Source: Cadophora sp. MPI-SDFR-AT-0126
Lineage: Eukaryota; Ascomycota; Leotiomycetes; Helotiales; Ploettnerulaceae
DNA length: 64,000 bases
Reading direction: 5' to 3'
Assembly: GCA_020747065.1 (NCBI GenBank)
Contig: JAGMVK010000021.1
Span: 248,001-312,000, forward strand
Notes under the pieces: model-generated
Database searches by the model: none
Told to the model about the DNA's origin: nothing
What the model saw: the letters and a program-made list of their open reading frames with translations, nothing else
Made by a program: the position numbers and the translations under genes
Shown: positions 12,011 to 23,840 of the stretch, one piece after another
Position numbering within the stretch: the first letter of the stretch is position 1
Layout: each line of letters begins with the position of its first letter

Positions 12011-13336
12011 AAGGTTCGCCCCTCAGCGCAATGGCAGATATCTAGTGTCCCCAACGGCGACAAACACATCTTTTCATACCGGGACATATGGCTTTCTACC
12101 TTCTTCTTTGAGAAAGAGCCGTTGTTTTCCCGGTTCGCCTCTTCAGCGCTCCTCAAAGTTCTTTTGCAGATATTTGTGTCATGAAAGATAGAAAACACGT
12201 TGCGTATCTCCATGCATGGGACCCATTACGGCTTCCAAAAGCCCCCGTAAAGCTTAAAATCTTCGGTTCCTTCCCGGAGGTACAAACATTGACCAAACAA
12301 GTGTCTCTACCGCTGCAGTGGTGCGTTAAATCCGAACTAGACTGTGAACTTTACTGAGACTCTATGCAAGCCAAGTGGGAGATTCGCAAGCATCGCGTAT
12401 TGTAGCGTATTTTGGTGGCTTGTGTTCGTCGAACCTTTCATTACAAAAAATCTTCTTTGGTAAGAGGGCACCACGCTTTTATAAAGAATGTGATAAAGGC
12501 GAGCAATGAAAGAGGTAAATAAGAATGGCAACAGCCGAATCGTTACCTGTACGTGGTGGTCAGTGAGTGTCAATAGAACATTAGTCAGTCAGAAGCCTCA
12601 GGTAAGTGGAATATCGAGCCCCTAAGTGCTACAGCTTTGCACTTTCGACACGATGAGAATTTTTAAGTCGCTCTAGAGAGCCGTAGATTTCGAGCTAAAG
12701 TCTTCTGAGTCATCGTAATCATCAATTTCGCGAACTCCTCGGCTTCAAAGACACTTGCTTGGGAAAGAAAAGTTCGTCTGACTTCAAAGTCTGGGACGTC
12801 ATGGGGTTTCGGAAATCTATCATTGTCCATTGTTCAATATCGAACCATTTTGCACTCTTCTACCGTCACTCGCCAACAGCAGGTAGGTGATAGATGTTCG
12901 GGTGCACCATCACAGCAGCATTGACCATTCGAGGGCCAGGGTTTGCTTGAAGTCTGGGTATCAAGGCTTGCGTGGTGAATACTTCGGAGCCGGAATGCTG
13001 TCTGAAGGCTCAATTAAAACCGCATTGTATTGTTCCCTGCTTTGTCTGACGGTTAATGATGCCACTTTCACCATCAATACTGACTTACCCCAGTACTGAC
13101 TTCTACCGTATTTGAGGCAATGTGATGTTGTATACTCTTGGGTCAACTCGCGTCTCTAACGAGCCTTCGAAAGTCCTTCCAGTAAGTCCTATGATCGCAG
13201 TGTATGGCTGACGGCCTGTAATACAAGTGGTATGTTTATTGACGTGCCTGTTTTGCAGGGCAAAGATAAGGCTAGTGCTACATCGCCCACGAATGTTTGG
13301 GGTACTCACTCTATATTTCCTACACTGCAAATACAG

Positions 13337-15165
13337 TCACTCCTTTCTCCTCAAGTTCAAGATATCACTCAATTTCACCTCCCCTTTCCCACCCCACCCA
13401 GCAACGCCCCCGGCAACATCAGGTCTAACCTGAACATACCATGCCCAAGCCTTCCTATCCAGCTCTTCCCGCGAGACATGGCCCTCCCAAGACTGATACA
13501 GCACATCCAACGCGCCCAGCAACAATCCCAAGTTCTCCTCTCTCTCCCTGTCCAGTGCTACACCCGATTTCTTCTTCTTGGCACCACCGTCCACCTCGGG
13601 CGATCCAAACGCCTTCATGATATAAGCTCTCGCGCCCTCCGGTCTATGAATAGGCATTCCGCTTCCAGTAACGGCGGAATTCGCCTTCTTCATGCTTTCC
13701 AGATCGAGACCCCATAGCGCGTCCTGACCTACGACACCGGCTATTCTGAGACGCTGGGATATCGCATCTCGTGAGACCATGCTCATGATTCGCCATCTGT
13801 CTGTGCCGAGCATGATGCCTCCGTACCATCTCGTGACGACTAGTAACACGCCCACGATGTTATCTGCTTGCATCAAGCCGAGGATGTGACGGCCGCCTCC
13901 AGATTCGCCGTCGTCGTTGCTAGATTCCAGGATGCCGTGGGGACCTTGAACGCGCCAGGCGGATATGTTGTGGCTTGCTTCTCGGAGGTCTTTGTTTTCT
14001 GATAGGAGAGTTTGGAGAGCGGATGTGGCGTCTGCTGGACTAGCGATGGTGATAGAGCGGGCGATGAATGTTGATTGCTTGACTGTTATTGGAGAGGAGA
14101 CCGTCCAGCCTGTTGACTTCTCAGCCCGGCTCTCTTCTGCCGCATCCACATTGCTAGAACCCGGCTCCTCTTTCAACGTCTGGTCACTCGCCGCCGTACT
14201 CTGCGGTCCAGCTTCCCCAACAGAATTCGACACCTTCTCCTCCTTCCACTCATACCCACTTCTCTTCAATACACTGACCTCCCTCCCCAAAATCCTCACC
14301 TTCGGCTGCCCCGCACCCCACCCCTCCTCCTCCGCCCCCTTCCCCCTTTCAATCCCAATACTAACAGCCTTACTCCTCGAATTGGCGCTCACCACCGCCT
14401 GGGCCAGACTCAACCTCCCACTCAACGGCTGCTCCGGCATCGTGTACTTCAACAGCTGTACTGCGAACGCTAGAACCAGCGGCGCGCGATTCGTAACCAC
14501 CACACACTTCGAGATCGCTTCTTCGTCGGCTGAGGGCTGAGGCAGTGAGAGAGAGGCTTCGAGCTCAGCCGGAGTCTGCGGTTCTTGGGAGATTTCGTAC
14601 GCGGATTTTGGACGCTTAGATCCATTGGTGGGGGACAATGTGTCCGTGGCGGAGCGTTTTCCTGGTGTAGAGGAGCCGGACTTGAGGTGGGATTTGCAGG
14701 CTGCGAGGAGGGATTTGGCGGTCTTTTCGTCAGATGATAAAGCTGTAGTCAGAGTCGGTAAATCGATTGCTGCGATATCTGATATACTGCTAGCTGTCAG
14801 TGAGGGTGTGGGAGCTGGGGAGGCAGGAGGAGGGAGGACCTGCGTAGGTTGGCGGATTGGAGGGCTTTGACGCGTTGCATTGCTGCAAGCATGGGGACTT
14901 TGTTGCGGCCAGTTGTTAGCAAGCGAAGCAAATCTTGCATGTCTTTCTGGGCGGCCATTTTATCAGCGCGTTGGATTTGTGATGGTGTTGCTTGTGTGGA
15001 TTGAGTGAGCTTTCCAGAGGAGGGAGGTTCGAAGTGGTTGACTGGTGGCGGGATCAAGCGAAAACTGGGGTTAGTTTGAGGCTCAACGTCGTCACCCCAG
15101 GCTCCTAAAAGAGGAATCTCTATTGGTGTGCCAGGTATGTCCTCATTCATTCTTACTAGTGACAA
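13337..15165 (-). CDS. IMPACT-family (UPF0029) protein with a fused N-terminal domain
   Basis: Two exons, 15165-14840 and 14786-13337, give 591 residues. An alternative start five codons in (MNEDIPGTPIEI) is equally possible. The C-terminal third holds the IMPACT fold, recognised by TFIARSITIASPADA and by LLVVTRWYGGIMLGTDRW at roughly residues 420-440. In yeast, the IMPACT protein Yih1 binds Gcn1 and restrains Gcn2. The N-terminal half is not an RWD domain as in Yih1. It has a helical region (residues about 60-150) and a conserved-looking module around VVVTNRAPLVLAFAVQLL and LAQAVVSANSRSKAVSIG, separated from IMPACT by a low-complexity linker. The acceptor ctagcag at 14787 is chosen because the nearer cag would break the frame. 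The donor (gtcctc) is weak. The function of the N-terminal module is unknown to me. Confidence 0.8.
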
Positions 15166-15715
15166 ATGAGCTGGAGGAGCAATGGATTAAGATTTTGGTA
15201 ATGGGAGCTTTCGGAGGTATATTAATCCGTCCATGACATCAAAAGGTGGGGATATCTGGGGAAGTGCATGGTGTCACAGGTGGAGCTTCAGTCTGGCGTT
15301 TTCTTCGGCTACTATGCCGCCCGGACCGACTTTTAGGTGTTAGTGTGAGTATTTGAGAGTTGTCTGCTATTGGGCGAGTATAGAATGTTAGTGCTGATAC
15401 AGGTCCAGAAAGGCCTCTTCAAATCGACTCAGTTGGAGTCGTTGGACTGAAACTTCCCGTCTTCCTCATGTTGGCGCGGTTGGCGAGAGACTGAGTCAGC
15501 GATTGGAGTATTAGAGCATAGTAGAGTAGGTAAGTTATGTGCATGATTGAAGAATGAATGTATTCATCTATAGACTTCATATATGTCTTATGACAAGATA
15601 AAAACAGCATCTCGCGGCTGACAATGCAGAACGAGGTGAAGTAAACAAATCAAACGACCACAACCGAAAATACGCCAACCAACCGTTCCCCATGTTCTCG
15701 TCTCCAATTCCCCAA
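15166..15715. other. Intergenic: IMPACT promoter and AIM21 3' end
   Basis: About 0.55 kb. It holds the upstream region of the IMPACT gene and the 3' end of the Aim21-type gene, both transcribed leftward. I see no further gene. Confidence 0.5.
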
Positions 15716-18700
15716 CTACTCTACAGTCTCCTTCACGGGCTCCTTTTCTAACTTCTCTTTCTCGCCAGGTTTCAAAGTAGCTGTTGAAGCAGACAAGTCT
15801 TCTTCTTCCGGTACCACCACAGACTCCTTCGCATCGCTCTCCTGCACAACAGCTGGCTCATCACTAGCCTTCACAGGTAGAATGTCGCTGTTGTTTTCCT
15901 TGGTTTGTACAATCAGGAGGGCCTTCTCGGTCTCTTTTGCTTCCGAGGCATGGTAATCCTCAATAGCAGATTGTGGAGCCGACGTCTGCTCTGCCTCTGG
16001 AGCAATCTTCGCTGGCTCGTGGACAGGAATACCAGCAGTATTCGTGGCGAGTGTTGGTGTGGCTGATTCGGCGGCTTTCGTTTCTGAAGGAGCTCGAGCA
16101 GCTGGTTCGCCGTAGGATGTAACATGAACATAGTCTTCTTCAGGATCGATTTGCCATAACGTGGCTGGCATCGAGAAAGCCAAAGTACTTGTCGGTTCTG
16201 AGACCGTCGCCGCAGGAGCTGGGCTCTTTGCAGGTGCTCTTCGAGCGGGACCACGTGCTCTGCCTTTGCGCGCATCAATGAGAGGGGCTTTCTCTTTCAC
16301 TTCCTCCTCCTCGGGTGCGGGTTCCTCCTTCTTGGGAGCTTGGGCGCCGAGTTGCAGACGTTTGTTCAAATCTGCCATGAATCCTCCTTGCAAAGCGGCA
16401 ATCTTGCTTCCTAAAGGTCTAGAAGGGACCGGGGGTTTGGGCTTAGCGACTGCAGCCGCACCTTGATCAGAACCGACTGATTTAGCTGACGAATTAGATG
16501 GAATGGTGGTGAGAGGGACATTCTCTGTTGACTCTCGGGTAATTGGCTTGGCAGGTCTGGCCGGAACTTGGGGCTTTGCTTTGACGGGTACTGGCGGCGA
16601 AGTGGCATCAACCTGTTTGGGACGCGGTCTCTCTGGAATGGTTGGTTGTGCCGCCTCTGGTGACTCGGACAACTTGGATTTACCTGGACGGGTTGGTATT
16701 TGAGGCTTCGCAACCGCTGCGATGTTGAGTTGTGATGTTGCTGGTTGCTCGTCAGGCGGACTCATGAGATCCTTGTCGTCCACCTGAGGGCTGGCGACAG
16801 TAGTCTGAAGTTGCAAACTATCAGGGGTATCTTCCCAGATATCCCGGGATGGAAAGCGTTGCTTCAGATTTGGTCTTGTCTCAGCTGCGAGGTGGGGTTT
16901 GTGAGCCCACGGTTTCTTTTCCTGATGTAAGAAGCTGTCTTGGGGTTTTGACTCTCTCTCCGCGAGTTCTTCCTGTCTTCTGGCAAATGCATGAGCCGAA
17001 TTCTCCTCCGGCGAGATGTCTTTTGAGTCTGTTTCCTGCTCCTCGGGTAGCTGGGGCGTCGAGACAGTTGCAGTATATTGCAAACTATTAGGTGTGTCCT
17101 CCCCTGGAGCAAATGTCAGCAAATGATCGGCCGATTTATTTTTTGCAGAATTGAGATCTGAATTATCCCTTCAACAAAACCCGCCAGTACTTACAGATAT
17201 CTTGAGATGGAAACTTTCGGTTCTTGAGCTCCGGGCGCTTAAGTCTATCAGCAGCATTTGAAGGCCGTTCCTTGCTTGCAGCATTCTTCTCCTCTTCAGG
17301 GAACAAAGGTTCATATTCGTCCAAATCCTCCAGTGGAGCTCCAGGCAAGCGAAGGCCAGGCATGACTCCGTGAATGCTTCCAGGCCGACTTGAAGGTCTG
17401 CTATTGTTGGCGCTCGATGCGCTTCCAGATCTGTAGTGGAAACTGCCTTCTTCATAGCCTCTGCGTTCGTTCAGAGGCGATACAGCAGGCTCGAGATTGT
17501 ACCCAAAAGGCTCTTTGGCAACCTCGTCAGAGGCAAGAATAGGGGCACTGTATTCTTCCTCTCCGCCGTGGCTCATTTGGCGCTCCAGCTCCTCCGTCGA
17601 CTCAGCATGATCTGCACCATAGATTCTGCTAGAACGACGTCCGGGGTTGTCTACATGAATAACATCATCCTCGGCTTCACTCTCAAGAGTTGTCTCTGAA
17701 GGAGCGTGGAGACTCCTGGACAGTGTTTTCTCAAATTCGGCCTTATTGGAAGGCTCTGCAGCTGAAGACTCCTTCCTCAACGGCGAATCCACATGTGTAT
17801 CCGAAGCATTCGAGTGCGAAACGTGGTATCCGGACTGTGGGCGAGGAGAAGACATTCTCGAGGCGTACTCCTCGCTAGCCTGGAATCCAACTTGTTCGGA
17901 GGGAGTTCCAATGAGGTTATGCGAACCTAGATTGTATTAGATTGCTGGGTGATTCATGTGCAAAGCACACAACTGTATTCCTTACCAGATCCAGCTCCGC
18001 GGCTGGCGGTTTCTCGGACAATCTTGTTCAAATCATCACTGCTCATGGCCCATTCTGGTCTTCCCTCTCCATATTGTCCAAGCTCTTTCTTGAAAAGTTC
18101 TGGGTGCTTTTCGTAGTATGCTTTCTCGAATCGATCGTGGGGAATGACTCCGTGTCCGTAACGACCACTAAGTAACCATAAGTAAATGCCCAGAAGTTTG
18201 ATGTCCGCTGAGAAAACTCCGCCAGAATTGATAGGTGATTCTTACTATGCATCAGGGGGAATATCATGACCTCGCGAGCTGGTTTTCCGGCCATGATGTC
18301 TAGGTTTCGAGCCATCATTGTGGAATCCAATGCCAGGAGCATATGGTTGTGCAAACGGCGCAGGCGATGGAGCTTGCACATCACCAGCATTCGGATACAT
18401 TGGCACACGCTGTCCAATCTCGGGGATGCCATGGTCGCTCTCGGCGCTGGAGGGAGGGCGTTCGGTGCCGCCAACTGAGGTCTGACTAGCAAAACTAGCC
18501 TTTGCCTTCAATGATCTCGCCTGAGGCTCCTTGTCATCACCAGAAGGCTTGCCAATGCCATATGCCGCAGCCTGACCAGAATCCGTACGAGTAACCGTCG
18601 AGACTCTAGCCTTCGCGCTGGAATCTGGCAGAGATGGCTTCGGAGCATGCAACTTGAGATCATTGGCTACATTGCGAGTTTGTGTAGGAGATGTGCCCAA

Positions 18701-19051
18701 TTCTTCCTCCGAGGGGTTCGAGAATTCAGCATATTCGTTTCCTTCTTGCCCAATGGATGGCAGAGTGACGCTGGGAGGACGACGAGGCAGATCCGACGCA
18801 GAAAGGCTCTCGCTGGAGAGCAGAGAGGACTTGCTGTGGTTGCCGTAGTTTGCGAGGAAGGGGGATTCGTTGAGGGGGGATCGAGCAAAACTCTCTCTGG
18901 AGGGCGAGATGGAGCGGTCAAGACGTCGATTGGCCGGGCGTGGAGGAATTTTGGGGAGATCGCTGCCAAGGGAGCTGCCAGTTCCAGCAGACTGGTCCTG
19001 TTGGGTGGTCCGAGTAGGACGAGGAGGTACTTGTGGCATGGCGGTCGACAT
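15716..19051 (-). CDS. AIM21: Aim21-type actin-patch protein
   Basis: Four exons, 19051-18246, 18167-17986, 17926-17195 and 17103-15716, give 1035 residues. The protein is largely disordered, with proline-rich motifs at the N-terminus (VPPRPTR, KIPPRPANRR) and many xPARPxKP-type motifs in the C-terminal half. The ordered-looking core includes YGRYGHGVIPHDRFEKAYY. A repeated unit, FPSQDIWEDTPNSLQ and FPSRDIWEDTPDSLQ, follows; the first copy is split by the third intron inside its Trp codon. These features match the AIM21 family. Yeast Aim21 works with Tda2 at cortical actin patches and controls barbed-end assembly, probably through SH3 partners and capping protein. Splice phases close exactly at all three introns. 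Confidence 0.8.
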
Positions 19052-20832
19052 TTTGCAGGATGTTCAGTTGCACGGTCTGAATTAGAGAAGTAGAGAAGTT
19101 TCGGTGGTTTCTGACGTTGGGTTAGTACTAAAATCTGCTGGGCCCGAATCTGAAGCGAGCAGCAGTAAGTGTGTTTAAAGGGACGGGTGAAGTGAGGAGC
19201 GATGCCGGCTCAGGCTGTGCAGATAAAAGATAAAGGATAAAGATGAGGCTAGCACCAGCTCTGGCCTTGTCCAGGGAGGGTGTGCTGTTTATCTAATTTG
19301 ATTGACTGAGTTTTGCAGCTTGCTCACTCCCTGGTTGTCTGTTGAAAACGTGGTGCTGCTTTGCCAATGACTGACGAGAGCCGACTTGCTGGATGCAGCT
19401 GTGATATTGTGATACCAGACCGCTGTTCGGCTCAAGCTCTTTGTGACCCAGTATGTCTCGAGTATTTGCGTGGTTGCTGCAGGGGAGGGGACAATGAAGC
19501 ATGGATAATGAAGACCGACTTACTCGTGGAGGTGCTTTGCTTTAGCAATCGATGGCTGGCTGGCTATTCAAGAGCTCAATCATTGAAGCTGGAAAGAGTT
19601 TCAAATGTGTGTATAGGAACTGAAGTTTTGAGTTCACATCAGAGATGCAAAGAGAAAAGAGAGAAGCTAGGGAATGGTCGTGTCATATGGCTCAGTTTAC
19701 TCTAAAAACAGCTACTGGTCAAGTAAGAGCAGAACTGGGAAGTTCCTTTCCCCACGACATGGACTGGACTGGACAGGACGCAAAAGGCCCAGAAAGCGGT
19801 CCACTTTCTTGGTTCACGATCCCATCATATCATTCCGCCCATGACGAACTTAGCGTGGCATGGTGAAGGACAGGAATTGGCCAGCCCAAAAGGACAACAA
19901 AGCCGTCAGCTCATTTAAGACCTTTTCGAGACCACCGGCTTTTTCATTCAATTGCATGACTAACTCCCATCTCCCTCTTCAATCCTTCTTCGTCAACCTC
20001 ATCTGCTCTCTCTTTCAGGTTGTCGTAGATTCCTCTCTTCTTCTTCACTCCACCAAGAGCTCCACTCACTGATGCAATGCAATGCACACGATCACTCCAA
20101 CCAGGGCTCTCTCAGCCCACCAATCCTGTCCTTCTGATTGGAGATCGCTGCATCGCCAAAGCCCTCAAAAGCCCCGCGCAGTCTGACCTGATTCGCCTCC
20201 CGTGGCTCGCACCCTGGCCTGATCCGGCTGGTTAGAGGCTGCCAGTTTGTGAAAGTTCTTTCCCCTCCATGCCCCGCTAGATGCCAAAGTAGAACTTCCA
20301 GAACAAAGTAACAGTTCCACTGGACTTCGAAAAGAAGTTCAATAGTTGGAGAAGCTCGAAAGAGATTTGAACCGAAAATATGTGTAAGGACCTTAAGTAA
20401 CTTTGCAAGGACTTTGTTCAGTATGTTCGCGTCTCGTTGATCCAAAGTTTCAGCTGTTCCTGTAACATAACGCTAGAAACGGAACTGCGTGCGTTATTTC
20501 TCCATCTTTTTTATCCCTCTCCAAAACGATCAGCGGCTTCCAGACCTCTCCTCTCTTTCCACTTCCAAGCTTTCCATCAAAAAATCCCTCTGCAAAAAGA
20601 CATCATACATCTCACATCAGTGCCATCACATCACATCATCTCGGATTCTCGGGCACGCCGTGCAACACCAAAAATACAAGACCAAGCAAGTGACACGCCA
20701 AAGCCCTAAGAAGCTCCAAAACTCTTCAACGGCACCTGACCACTACTAACATCTAAATCTGTGCCTTGCGCCATCCCGCTTTCATCTCTTCTAACTCCTT
20801 TACCAACCTAGCCAGCTTTCCCCGCATCGAGC
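19052..20832. other. Long divergent intergenic region
   Basis: About 1.8 kb upstream of AIM21 and upstream of the small peptide candidate. The last 350 bases before 20833 are rich in C and T with few G, like the promoter and leader of a strongly expressed fungal gene. The rest shows no coding signal I can support. Confidence 0.45.
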
Positions 20833-21015
20833 ATGTCATGCGTAAGTACAGATCTTGTACCTGCTGCCAATCATGCTTTTCTTTCCATTTCTCTTGCCGC
20901 TTTCCACTTTCCCATCTTTCCCTTCTTTCGACTACAAAAGCCTACTACTTTGGTGAAGTCAGAGCTGAGAAAATGTGACGATGCGGGGACGTGTGACCGA
21001 ACTATCGGGCTTTAA
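20833..21015 (+). CDS. Candidate tiny peptide gene (27 residues, two exons)
   Basis: An ATG at 20833 is followed after three codons by a strong donor (gtaagt at 20842). After a 99-base pyrimidine-rich intron with a caaaag acceptor, the frame continues at 20941 and stops at 21015. The spliced peptide starts MSCPTTLVKSELRKC and continues with a Cys-containing DDAGTC segment. The intron is a multiple of three without stop codons, so the unspliced form would encode 60 residues. The leader is C/T-rich like that of an expressed gene. I do not recognise the peptide. It could equally be an upstream open frame on a non-coding transcript. Confidence 0.3.
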   Translation: MSCVSTDLVPAANHAFLSISLAAFHFPIFPFFRLQKPTTLVKSELRKCDDAGTCDRTIGL

Positions 21016-21783
21016 TGCAGCGGATCGGAGGCTCGTGACGTTTTATTTACCGTGTTGTGTGGTGTTGTGTGGTATTAGCTAGAGAGATGCAGTAGGTGAG
21101 TGAGACGGAAAGGAGAGTGAGGCGGTGAGCAGGATATAGCTCTGTTATTGTTGACGAGTTATATTGGTCTGCGATATTAATTCTTGTGCTACATAACTTC
21201 ATACTCTTTCTTCGAGCCAAAATCTCGGATGGTCGAGTTGTACAAAAGCTTTCCAGACGCCAACTGTCGGAGTATTTTCACTTGATTTCTTGCTTATGCC
21301 TTTCTTACCTGTCGCGTCCTTGTTGAACCAAGTGCTCCGTCCGTAAGGCGCAGAGGTTGTCTTATTGGGTGCAGTATATCACTTAGGAACATTGAAGCCG
21401 TCAGCAAATACTACATACCTCCAATATTCCTCTCAGCTAGGCCCACTGGCCGTCAGCAAATTCTTTCAAATTTCAAATTGGGATGGTTAGTAAGGCTGTG
21501 TCGGATATGCTTCAAGATAATCGAGCTCTGGTCTGCTACTCCCAACAAGGTCGTCACGGTCAATGATCTCGAAAATATGTCGGACACTTGGAACTCAAAA
21601 AGCCGGCGCGGCAATTGTAAAGCTAGGAAGTCCATCATGCCATATCAATGTCATATTTTGCTTTCCTTCTAGAAGTCGGTATAATGCGTCGAAACAGACC
21701 AAATCATCCTTCATTCCACATTCCATCAATCGTTCATTCCCTGCACCTCGGATCTCGTATGCACCCAACTTCCCCTGGTCAAC
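21016..21783. other. Intergenic between the peptide candidate and NTF2
   Basis: About 0.77 kb, consistent with two facing 3' untranslated regions. A G/T repeat (gtgttgtgtggtgttgtgtgg) lies at about 21052-21072. I see no gene. Confidence 0.45.
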
Positions 21784-22555
21784 TCAACCAAATACCAACT
21801 TGAAAACATCATTGAAGATGAAGTAGCTTCCGGCGCCATCAGGGAGGAGTTGGAAGGCCTGGCTGTAGTTCATCGGTCTCTGCTCATCATCGACCTGAAG
21901 TATAACATGTCAGCCAATCATTCCCAAGCAGTGTTGTCCATGTAACCATACCAAGAGAGCCCCAGTGACGAGGATCAGAATTCCACCATGATCTCCGGAA
22001 GGTTGTGCATCGAGGGTTGACACCGCGTGCTTGACTTTCTCGAATGGTAGACTCTGTTCGCAGAGTCTGGTTAGTAGGCTGGATCAACCCTAGGATGCTG
22101 GAGCCTTACTTGGAGTTTCTCGACGATTCCGGCAGATCCAGCAACAGATGCAGACTCGAAAGTCAACATGGAGTTGTCACGCTATATCGCATTAGAATTG
22201 TCCCGTTGTAGAGCGGCCAGCTCCGGTACTAACATAGAGAGGAGCCAACTGCTTCCTATCTTGATCAAACTGGTTGTAGTAGAACTCGACGAACTGTTCT
22301 GTTAAAGGAAAATGTTAGCTATTCCTGTATCGTTCAGCAGACCTCTAGCAGCAGTGATTTATATGCGCCGATGTTATCCATAAGTCCAGCATGCTGGACG
22401 TCCCGAAAATGCGGTAAACTTACTTGCGATGTCTGCGAAGTCTATCACAACATGTTAGCAAACACCCCTCATCTCGCGCGACAGGCTCTAAATAAGCTGC
22501 ACAACAAGTTTCCTGGGTAGGTCTCAAGGAGTTGGTTTCAGTACTTACTTGCCAT
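21784..22555 (-). CDS. NTF2: Nuclear transport factor 2 (NTF2)
   Basis: NTF2 carries Ran-GDP back into the nucleus and docks on FG nucleoporins. Six coding exons on the minus strand: 22555-22549 (7 nt), 22441-22424 (18 nt), 22298-22234, 22181-22110, 22053-21952 and 21894-21784. They give 124 residues, the family's normal length. The protein begins MANFADIAKQFVEFYYNQFD. It contains the Ran-binding and dimer-core segments GILILVTGALLVDDEQRPM and ends SYFIFNDVFKLVFG. All splice sites are GT-AG and every phase closes. The open frames are individually too short for simple ORF finding. The 7-nt first exon and 18-nt second exon are unusually small, but the ordering of exons is fixed by family sequence. 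Confidence 0.95.
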
Positions 22556-23840
22556 CTTGCCGGTTCTCAAGGTATGATGTTTTGACGGTCTTTTTGGTCT
22601 GCTGTTGAGGGGTCTCTGTGTTGTTTCTGGCGGGTTGGTGGGGTAATTTTTGCGATGCTTGCGCGTGAGCTTAGTCACCAGATGAGGCTAACGAAATTAG
22701 CGTTCTTTAAGAAGTCTCGCGAATTTGTGAACTTCCATCTGGTCTTTTCCCTCAGGCTTCAAGAAACATCAACCACGAATGCGCCGCATATGGTCACTAT
22801 GCCATAGATCACTGACCTGCTGTGTACCTCTTTATTGTGACTAGACTAATTCTAAGTCTTGGCTTGCATAGTTTTTCCTGGTACGTTTCATTCTCCTACG
22901 TCAATTTTCACGTCCGCCTCCTGTTACCATGATGACTACACTTCTGCCCTTAAGAACGGCCAGCTGAACTCTCATGTTGATTCAATCAAATATATCAAGC
23001 TCAACAGTCTGAGTAACTTCCACTTCCCAAATCAAATATGCCCAGCTTTCTAGCTGTCATAGTTTGTCGGAAGCTGTCGCTAATTCCTTTTGACAGATCG
23101 TGGCCAGACCAATGGTCGAGATTATCAGCATGATGGACGGTCTCAGGAGGGCACAAAGATGACAAGGGGATGCGGGAAGGGTTTCAGGTGCAGCTTGATA
23201 GCCAGTGAGACATTTGACCAGTAGCTTAGTCTGGCAGAAGGCTGAGGCCGGCTCGTTGTCGTTTTGGCCCTTCAAAGGACGCTTAGCTAGCTCTGTTAGG
23301 TAGTTAGGATAATGAATAGAGATAGAGAGACTCGATGAATGATAGGCATCACTACCATGAACTTCTAATAATGCATAATGTGTCGGTCAACATGCTGTGA
23401 ATGAATGTAAGACCTTACTCAAACTGTACCACCACATTTCTTTTCTGGCTTGTTACCCGAATTTCCTCTGCCCTCTTCTTGGGCCGTCCGTGCCCGAGCC
23501 GCGCTCAAGCTCGCGGAAGGCGAAAGCGAGCCCTTGACGAACCGGTCTACAACATCAACCTCGAGCAACCCCCCGACTTTTGGACGTCACCTTCGCTTTC
23601 GCAGATTCACACGCACAATCACTCGAGAGGCTGCGCGTTGAGCCGAGGCACTGATTATTTTGTCGAAGACCTCGACAAAAGCCTACACTCTCCACCTTCA
23701 GCCTCTTGCTGGTCGCTCACCTCCGCCGCCTCTCTACCTCGAAGCATCCCAAAATTCTGTACTAAAGGCACAACCTTTCTTGAGGACTGTGCAGACTCGA
23801 AAAATACACGCGCGCAGCTTCGGTTGCCCCTCGAATCAAC
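22556..23840. other. Divergent intergenic region, NTF2 / DUF7918-type gene
   Basis: About 1.3 kb between two genes that point away from each other, so it should hold both promoters. A 153-codon open frame at 23401-23862 runs into the next gene's start in another frame and looks like leader sequence. Nothing else is recognised. Confidence 0.45.

Larger units (their letters stand above)
11634..13336. other. Long intergenic region upstream of the permease
   Basis: About 1.7 kb between the permease start and the 3' end of the IMPACT gene. The part nearest 11634 is the permease promoter and leader. Short open frames on both strands look like chance and none has a recognisable product. Two sulfur-regulation-like motifs are listed separately. 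Confidence 0.5.

Noticed and set aside
13965..14540. 191-codon plus-strand open frame
   Set aside because: It is the shadow of the IMPACT gene on the other strand.
20364..20372. Minus-strand B-box-like GTTCAAATC
   Set aside because: The flanking bases do not form a T-arm stem and no A-box is visible.
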